64,000 nucleotides of DNA, from positions 6,528,611 through 6,592,610 of the forward strand of contig JASSKH010000021.1 in assembly GCA_031763025.1 (NCBI GenBank). The letters are read 5' to 3'. Below the pieces are notes generated by a model that had not been told where the DNA came from, made no database searches, and saw only the letters and a program-made list of their open reading frames with translations. Source of the DNA: Macrocystis pyrifera (lineage: Eukaryota > Sar > Phaeophyceae > Laminariales > Laminariaceae). Shown here piece after piece: positions 57,577-64,000 of this stretch. Numbering within the stretch: position 1 is the first letter of the stretch; the number at the start of each line of letters is the position of its first letter. A program made the translations under genes and the position numbers.

Positions 57577-57684
57577 TCACGGGGGGGCATAGTAAACCGG
57601 ACCAAATATTGTTCGTTAAAATAGGGAAATATATAAGTTTTTGTGCGCAACGTAGGTCCTATATTAGCTATGGTCCTCCGCAGT
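57577..57684. mobile_element. MITE family A, degraded copy
   Basis: tcacgggggggcatagtaaa … aggtcctatattagctatgg then tcctccgcag: recognisable interior (aaatattgttcgttaaaata) with mutated ends. Confidence 0.75.
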
Positions 57685-57690
57685 AGTAAG

Positions 57691-57930
57691 CTTTTTTTTC
57701 CCCTATCCCACTACGGTATGTGCCTTGCTTTTTAATCGCGAGAAGGGTTTGGCACTTCATTTCCTTGTCGACTCGCGTCGAATTATACCTGCCAACGCGA
57801 TTATAGTAGGCGGTATCGACAGCTCGCTGGTGGTGTCGTCAAATAATGAAAAACGAAGAATTGAACTCACGATCCCAACGCTAGTAGTCGACGAGATTGG
57901 CGACTAAACCACTGCGGCCGCCGCCGGCCA
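57691..57930 (-). mobile_element. tRNA-derived SINE, third copy
   Basis: Minus strand: A box from cagtggtttagtcgcc (complement 57899-57914), B box gtgagttcaattc (complement 57858-57870), body with ggcacataccgtag and the T/A run at 57692-57699 as tail. The body resembles the SINEs at 32.1 and 33.7 kb, but the tRNA head is different. Confidence 0.65.
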
Positions 57931-60160
57931 TAAACATATACAGACGGATACATTGAATTCTCCTAACTCTTATCCATCATATATATTGTGCTTCAAATCA
58001 ATGACACACAGTTATTTTCCTCGTATGTATGTATTTGGTAAGTGCTAACGCAGGTACAGCAGTACGCGACACCTCTTTTTTGCGCCAGGCTCGACTGCTT
58101 CTTGTGTGGGGCGGTTGTCCTGCTCTGTTGATGATTAAAGCATAAAAAGGGCCGCAATCTTATCTTCTCCAAAACTGAACGTCCAGCCGATTCTTGCAGT
58201 AAATTGCTTTGTGAGTGAAGCTTCTTTTCGGCGCTGGGCTGGAAAACCGTGTATTCAAAGCAAATCGCCATATATATGGTCGGGGGGGGTCAAGAATAGG
58301 GGTCAATATATTTGATGGTTTGACTTGAGTGCAGACGAAAGACCCAAGAGTAAACTCCTACGTAGGGATAGAAAGCAGTTCATAAAAATGGAATGATCCA
58401 CGGCACAGCAGCCACCAACTAGCGACCAGCAGGCCAGGAGGAACACGCCCTGCACATTTAAGTACGACTCGAGCGGGCAAGCGCATGCTTTCATCTCTGA
58501 ATAAAAACCGATTTTTATTTTTATTGTTGGCGTTGGCGACCATCGCCCACCACGAACCAGGGGCACGTTACAGCAGCAATGCATACTGTCTGCGCGTGTC
58601 GCTCTGCCTCCCTCACAGCCGGAGTCCCTTAAAAACAGCACCCGCTAGCGTACGTGTCCAACCATACGAAGGAGTAAAATATGTCATATCTATCTGCATG
58701 CATGCACAGCGTGGAAATCTCTCTGCCACTCTCTCTCTCTCTCTCGCCCACTGTTCGAAATCGACAGAAAGAAAAAAACTTTCAGCGATGTACCAGTGGG
58801 TACAGTAAGTAGTAGTTGTTCTGTGCGTGTGAAATAGATGAGCGCGTTTCTGCGTCCGCCTGTGCTCGTTCTACACCCCTCCCTCTCCCCTCTCTCCTTT
58901 CCGCTCTCCCCGTTCTCGTACCTCGAAGCCCCCATGAAAAACAAAATGACGTCCCTGAACACACAACACAAAACGTGACGTCCATAATATATATACTGCA
59001 TCCTTAACTTCATGGCGCACTGATGTATCAAGAATGAACCACTTGACAGAGCATACGTACGCACCTACCTACACTCGGTGCAACAAAACATAACGCGCCT
59101 CCCCAACTCCTTCACCTTTGCAATATCAGCAGGCGGTCGGTGTTTCGCAGTTATTCCCGCCGGGGCCGTTACACAACAGTTATTTTCACGCTCGTTCACA
59201 TTTCACAGTTTCACAGCCGTTTCAAGGCCGCTCCACAAAATAAATGTTACAACGCCGTTATGCAAAACATCACACGATCGTTACATAGCCGCTACGCGGC
59301 TAAATCACGGGAAAAAAAAAACTCCACCGTATTTTTGAGCACCGCCGGCTCGTGTATACGTGTAACATGTGCGTAATTGCCAGCGTCGTTCCACGGCCGC
59401 CACACATCTGATACACGAAAATAGAAAACATCTACCTGCGTGTTCGCCCATCGCCCGCTGTTGTATACCTGATGCACTGGTGCGAAAAAGCGTAAAATTT
59501 TGCAGAATTCAGGGAAGACACCGGCCACGCACAGGCATCCTCTACCGTTGAATCTGTTTCAGAAACTACAGAAAATGAATGATACGACTTCTCGGTACGT
59601 GAATTCGCCATGCCAACACAAGGGTATTCCGCACATGCTTCGTAAATAAAAATAAACCAAGCAAAGAAAGAGGGACATAAAAACGCAACAGTTGCATAGA
59701 CTTAGGCAGGAACACGTATTCGAACCATCCGCAAAGGTACGCACTGAAGCGCGTAAAAAAGACTACGGCGAAAAAAAACACCCATATACAAGGTTGCAAA
59801 CGCAACGCAAACAAGAAAAAAATGTACTCACAAAAAACCAGACCTACGCACGTACCAGGTCTGTGCGTACGTGAAAAGGGTACAACAGATGTACGCGAAA
59901 AGGTATGTACGTGCACTTTCTGTAGACGTGTAGCCGTCTTGGTGAGAGCTTCTACAAGCTCCAGTCGGCGCTTCGTAAGCGTGGCTGAAAGAATGTTTCC
60001 AGCACGACAACATTTCCTTTCGAGATCGATCGAAATCGTGGGAGCGGCCAGTAGTGAAGCATGCTACGGAAACCAAAAACTTCTGAGGCCCTTCCTCGCT
60101 TGATTGTAGGATATGAGCTGTATACCGTTGTGCAGTACCTCACCCAACCACCGACGTTTG
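57931..60160. other. No gene recognised
   Basis: A (CT)n run at 58727-58745; ttacacaacagttattttca-type ttacaac words at 59.1-59.3 kb; TACCAGGTC at 59848. ORFs up to 144 codons on either strand have no motif I can name. Confidence 0.35.
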
Positions 60161-60185
60161 AGAGGTTAGGGCTAGGGTTAGGGTA
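60161..60185. repeat. Interstitial telomere-like repeat
   Basis: gaggttagggctagggttag+ggta: three TTAGGG words, one with a substitution. Confidence 0.75.
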
Positions 60186-60690
60186 TATTGCAAGCTAAGC
60201 CCCGACGCACAATGAAAAACCTGCTTGCAAGTCATAAAAAGTGCAATTCATATCCGATGCAAATGTTTGGGGTAGGCCTCCCACGAGGAGAATGGGGAAA
60301 CCCTCAAAAGGCGCCCCGCTTTGTATGTGCCACCCATCGTCAGACGCCCCGATCAGGTGCCGCATGTTCTTCCGAGTTTTTCCCTCTTCCGCATACGTTA
60401 AATGCCGTTAGCAGGGACTCCCAGGGTACTCTGTCACGAGCGTCATGCCGCCACGTACATCCTCCCGGGGCCTCGACACGATCGACTTCACCCCACGCGT
60501 TTTCGGGAACCAAAATCGTCTTGCCCACGCCTTCCCCGACAACGCAGTACCCCCTACACATAGAATATGCCCAAAATACTGCGTACACGCCCCAGGACGT
60601 TCTACTGTACCTCAGATTGCGTGGCAATCCCCTCCGCGATGATCCCGACGCAATGACCCTAAATAAGGGCACGCACATATATAAGGGCAA
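60186..60690. other. Open on both strands, no supported gene
   Basis: 204 codons on plus (60188-60802) and 144 on minus (60340-60774; …GGCTWRHDARDRVPWESLLTAFN…). The minus reading looks somewhat more protein-like, but no family could be assigned. Confidence 0.3.
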
Positions 60691-60694
60691 ACAC

Positions 60695-61560
60695 TCAACC
60701 AAGGGCCGACCAGATTTTTTCATCACAACCAACCAGCGGCTGACCAGATACCGGGGCAACCAACCAATGACCAACTATAGTGCGCGGTACTCCAAAACAT
60801 GAATGCTGCGGTATACATAATCTGCTTGTAACAGAACTACCATGTCATGCCGAAAGTGCTGCACGTGCTTGCCCTGTAGCGTACTCGCATATATATCCTG
60901 TGATGTCCAGCGGCATACACTCCACCGTGCACCCTACAGCACTACTGCTACGTGCCGCATGTACGTGGCTTGCGGTGCCCTTGATATAGGCTCCGATGTC
61001 CTATGAAACGGTTGGTTGAGCTAAACCAACATGCACTTCAAGAAAACAAGACCCGAAATGCAAAGCTCGCGCGAAATCACGCTCAAGCCCTAAAGCAGCT
61101 TCGAACAGGCAGCGCGTCCATAGACAAGACAGGTCCGGATCCACGCCCGGGACAGTCACGAACACAAGCAACACGCAACACGCAACACAATATCTCGAGC
61201 CGTTCCAGCAGTCAAGTAAAGACAGGGTGTGGGCAATCACTCGATGGCCGACGAGATTCTAGGGCGACCAACCAGCGGTCGGCGATACACTACGGCGACC
61301 ACTGAACGCCCGGGGGCACTTCAGCGCAACCAATCGGCGACCGGCGGCGGCCGAAGATATTTAATGGCCGCCAATCACCTGGCGATGACGTATGACGGGA
61401 CCAGTCGGAACTGGGCCTACCAAGTGCTAGGGTCGCCCGGCCAGCGACATGTTTCCCTATCAGTAAACACCGACGAGAAAAAATAGGAAAACCAGTCAAT
61501 GCCAGACGAGATACTCCGGAGTATCAGGGAGACCAATCAACGACCCACGACGTCGGGCAG
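60695..61560. repeat. Degenerate GACCAACCAGCGGC minisatellite
   Basis: gaccaaccagcggc, gcaaccaaccaatgacc, gaccagtcgg and cgcaaccaatcggcgacc words at roughly 20-25-bp spacing, dense at 60.70-60.78 and 61.25-61.55 kb, with unrelated DNA between. Confidence 0.6.
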
Positions 61561-61639
61561 GACAAACCTTACTCCGAAAAGATGAAACGGTGCCCCGAAC
61601 AACGTCCCTCGAGAGGAGAGTGGTGTGTGTCGGGGGAAA

Positions 61640-62125
61640 AGCAAGGCTATTCACTTGGAAACCCTTCAACGAGAAGTCTTCAATTTTCTACGAGAAGGCC
61701 AAAAGTGGGAGGCCAAAAAAAAAAACGTCTATAGTCGGGAAACCCAGACGGGGGAAAAAATCAGAAAGGTGGTAGCCAGAAAGGGGCTGACCAAGTAAAG
61801 GGCGCCCAGAAACATATACCAAGGCCATGACAGAGATAGGAAGGTCATAAAGACAGAAAGCCCGAGAAAAAGGAAGAGCAGAAAAGAGAGGACGCCAGAA
61901 AAAAAGCGAGACCGAAACAAGAGAGGGCCAAGCGAAGGAAGGCTAGGAAGAACAAACGGCCGCAGATTGGAAGGGACAAAAAAGAAACAAGTCTAAGAAA
62001 TCGGAAGGAAAAAGAGAGACAGCAGAATGCCAAATGAAGGAAGGCCAGACAGAGCAGAACATCAGAGAAACGAAGGTCAGACACAGCAGAAGGCAAAAAG
62101 GTCAAAAAAAAGGAAAGCAAGAACA
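61640..62125. repeat. Purine-rich AGGAAGGCCAGA-type repeat
   Basis: gaaggccagacagagcag, ggaaggctaggaag, ggccaaaagtgggaggccaa and similar; almost free of pyrimidine runs on the plus strand. ORFs here are a by-product of composition. Confidence 0.6.
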
Positions 62126-62164
62126 AGGAAAGACAACGTACGGGTCGTTTCTAATCTTTGTTTT

Positions 62165-62310
62165 TATATTCGCATTCACCCACTCACCCACCTTCTCACC
62201 CACGCACCCATCGACACACCAACCCATCAGCCCGTGCAACGCAATGCCATACAGCGCAATACAAAACAATGCAATACTACACGGGGTACTACAATGCAAT
62301 ATCATGCCAT
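62165..62310. repeat. CACCCA and GCAAT simple-repeat patches
   Basis: cacccactcacccaccttct… then gcaatgccatacagcgcaat… . Confidence 0.8.
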
Positions 62311-62534
62311 GACATGCGACGGCCCTGGAATAGCCGAGTTTTCTCGTATGAAGTATGTGAGTCGAGACGTCTCACGAAATCCGGACAGTCGCACGTCGTG
62401 CAATGGAACCCCCCCCGAATTCCCCGATGCCGCTCGAACTACAGTAATGGTAAGCGTGCTATCAAGCCATCGGACGGATACGCGAGTTCTACGTTATGAA
62501 CTACAGTATATCGTTCAGGGCAGATATATCATAT

Positions 62535-62750
62535 ACTCCTGATCTGTCTGATCTAGCTCATGTTGTAGGAAGCCGCATAATCTGATTGATCTAGAACATG
62601 TTTCCAGGTTGGATCTGTACCGTACAGATAGATCCTGCACAAGAACTCGCAACGGCAGGTTATGATCTGGAGATAATCTGTAGATGATACATCTGGAGAT
62701 GATCTATCTGTGGATCATCTATCTGTAGATTATACATTTTTAGATGACCC
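62535..62750. repeat. AGATGATC/GATCTAT cluster, second locus
   Basis: tagatgatacatctggagat, gatctatctgtggatcat, gtacagatagatcc; same vocabulary as 10171-10356, more diverged. Confidence 0.7.
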
Positions 62751-64000
62751 GTCTGCCCGACGTGTCAAATTGCTATATTATCATGTGGTTCGTCATTGGA
62801 CGTTGTGCTTCTCACATACTTCAACCCACCATCAATCAATGTTTTTACCTTCACGTATAATCCCAACACTTTTACTACTCAACGGACTGCCCCCCTGAAC
62901 AATATCCCGATTACTCTCGAAGCTGACACGTCGCAAAATCCCACCATGTAGCACACACTGAAATGCTCCCCGAACGTAAATTCATCGATTTCGCATAGTA
63001 GCGGACATATCGTCAGATTCCACTGGAACACCACGCAATACAATGCAAAGCAACCAAAAAAACATGCGATGCAACACCACACACGCCCCGTGCTTTTTTC
63101 GACCACATTCTAGACGTATCGGGAGAGCCCGGCAAAGGCCAGGTATCCCCCGAACAGAAACGCCATCTTGGTATTCTTCATTCGAGTGTCGTGGAGGAGA
63201 TCCCGCGGGAGAACCTATCAGGCGTTTTCAGCAGAGGGGGGTGGGGGGGGGCGGGGTCAGCTCAACCACTCAGAGGTATTGCGGGGGTGGGGTGGGGGGG
63301 AGGGTAGTCATCCAACAGTGAAAAAGCAAAATTGAAACATTTTTTTCTGACAAGAACACGGCAAGAAAAAAAAAAAAAAGTGTGTACGTATTAGTAGACA
63401 CATACATATATCAGGCGACCCTCGAGAAGCGGGAAACTGCCCTGAGTATCCCCCTCCGCGAGGGTAGTCGGAAGCCATTCAGAGAAGAGTTGATTCAATT
63501 TTTTCTGGCATGTCGTGACAAATAAAAATAAAAAAATCCGACAGCAAGTATCGTGCCGAAAACGAGTTTATTCAATCAATCATGTATTCAACCTATATAG
63601 TAATTCACATAGACACATGAACCAAACAAAGAAACCAAAGAATCGAGTAATGGGTCACCAGGTAGATGTTAATATTGTAATACAACACGCAAGATAACAC
63701 ACCCCCTGGGTTGAATTTCAGAGCCTACTTGTCTCCACAGCATGCCATGAGGGAGGCACACGGAATGGCATTGTCTCCGCAGCATGCCTTAAGGGGAACA
63801 CACACCCCACGAAAATGGTGGCGCTTTGGACATATATCGTCGACCTGTTTCCGTAACAGACGCATCGCCCGGCGTCCACGCTCTACCCGTTATCGAGAAG
63901 ACAGAGCGGATATTCATCGGAGGGGGTGTGATATCTTATCACCCGGGTGATAACACTCTGGGCGCAAAAATCTAAGGACCGCTTAGACAATAATATGAAG
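62751..64000. other. No gene recognised; G-rich patch
   Basis: 63230-63305 is very G-rich (ggggggtggggggggg, ggtggggtgggggggagggt). catgccwtragg words repeat at 63741 and 63783 (ctccacagcatgccatgagg / ctccgcagcatgccttaagg). Confidence 0.35.

Noticed and set aside
60188..60802. 204-codon plus-strand ORF and 144-codon minus-strand ORF as genes
   Set aside because: Both open over the same DNA, neither with a motif; the plus ORF runs into the GACCAACC minisatellite.

Overview
This is a eukaryotic nuclear window, gene-poor and dominated by repeats. The evidence for a eukaryote is: intron-like exon/intron structure (a clean terminal exon at 194-292, a GTGAGT donor at 3793), LINE/SINE/MITE/LTR debris, long microsatellites, and interstitial TTAGGG-type telomere words at 52.0, 52.2, 54.05 and 60.17 kb. 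No prokaryotic operons, rRNA genes or complete tRNA genes were seen. Long polyglutamine/CAG tracts, mid GC content and heavy microsatellite load would suit a large-genome alga such as a brown alga or another stramenopile, but this is a guess; no marker gene fixes the taxon.

Layout. 0-2 kb: 3' end of one gene (+) and a polyQ-rich ORF (-). 3.19-7.20 kb: a 4-kb block carrying two Cys/His-rich exon-like segments around a CTG-rich, internally repeated intron; it recurs almost intact at 40.49-44.57 kb, where it sits cleanly inside a MITE. 7.2-11.9 kb: tandem repeats and 18-bp minisatellites. 11.94-14.96 kb: a 3-kb foldback element with 215-bp subunit arrays as inverted ends, inserted in the minisatellite; half of another copy lies at 50.8-51.8 kb. 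15.33-16.40 kb: a GATATATC-rich element with TIRs. 16.4-23.3 kb: little recognisable. 23.3-24.9 kb: a short LTR-type element with a minus-strand retroelement-like ORF. 26.3-27.1 kb: degenerate minisatellite. 29.1 kb: a MITE nested inside a MITE. 30.9-35.0 kb: a dead LINE broken by two tRNA-derived SINEs (in opposite orientation) and two MITEs. 36-47.5 kb: GTACCCGG-rich repeats and a degenerate ~130-bp TAAC/GTTA satellite. 46.16 kb: a 33-nt G run. 47.9-48.4 kb: about 151 TAG units. 48.8 kb: a small ORF with three in-frame 16-residue repeats. 49.4-51.8 kb: tRNA-like repeats, a 0.5-kb foldback MITE and the half foldback element. 52.5-53.4 kb: the best long ORF of the second half, resembling the C-terminal part of a ubiquitin-specific-protease fold. 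54-64 kb: MITEs, a third SINE and degenerate minisatellites.

The most interesting pattern is not a gene. Short TA-bounded palindromic words (TACCWGGTA, TATTAATA, TATTATA, TATCATA, TACWGTA) are scattered through the window. In several places a sister copy of the same repeat lacks the word and has a bare TA. They look like excision footprints of TA-targeting DNA transposons, at a density that suggests intense past cut-and-paste activity. All coordinates of repeats come from reading by eye and are accurate to a few bases at best.
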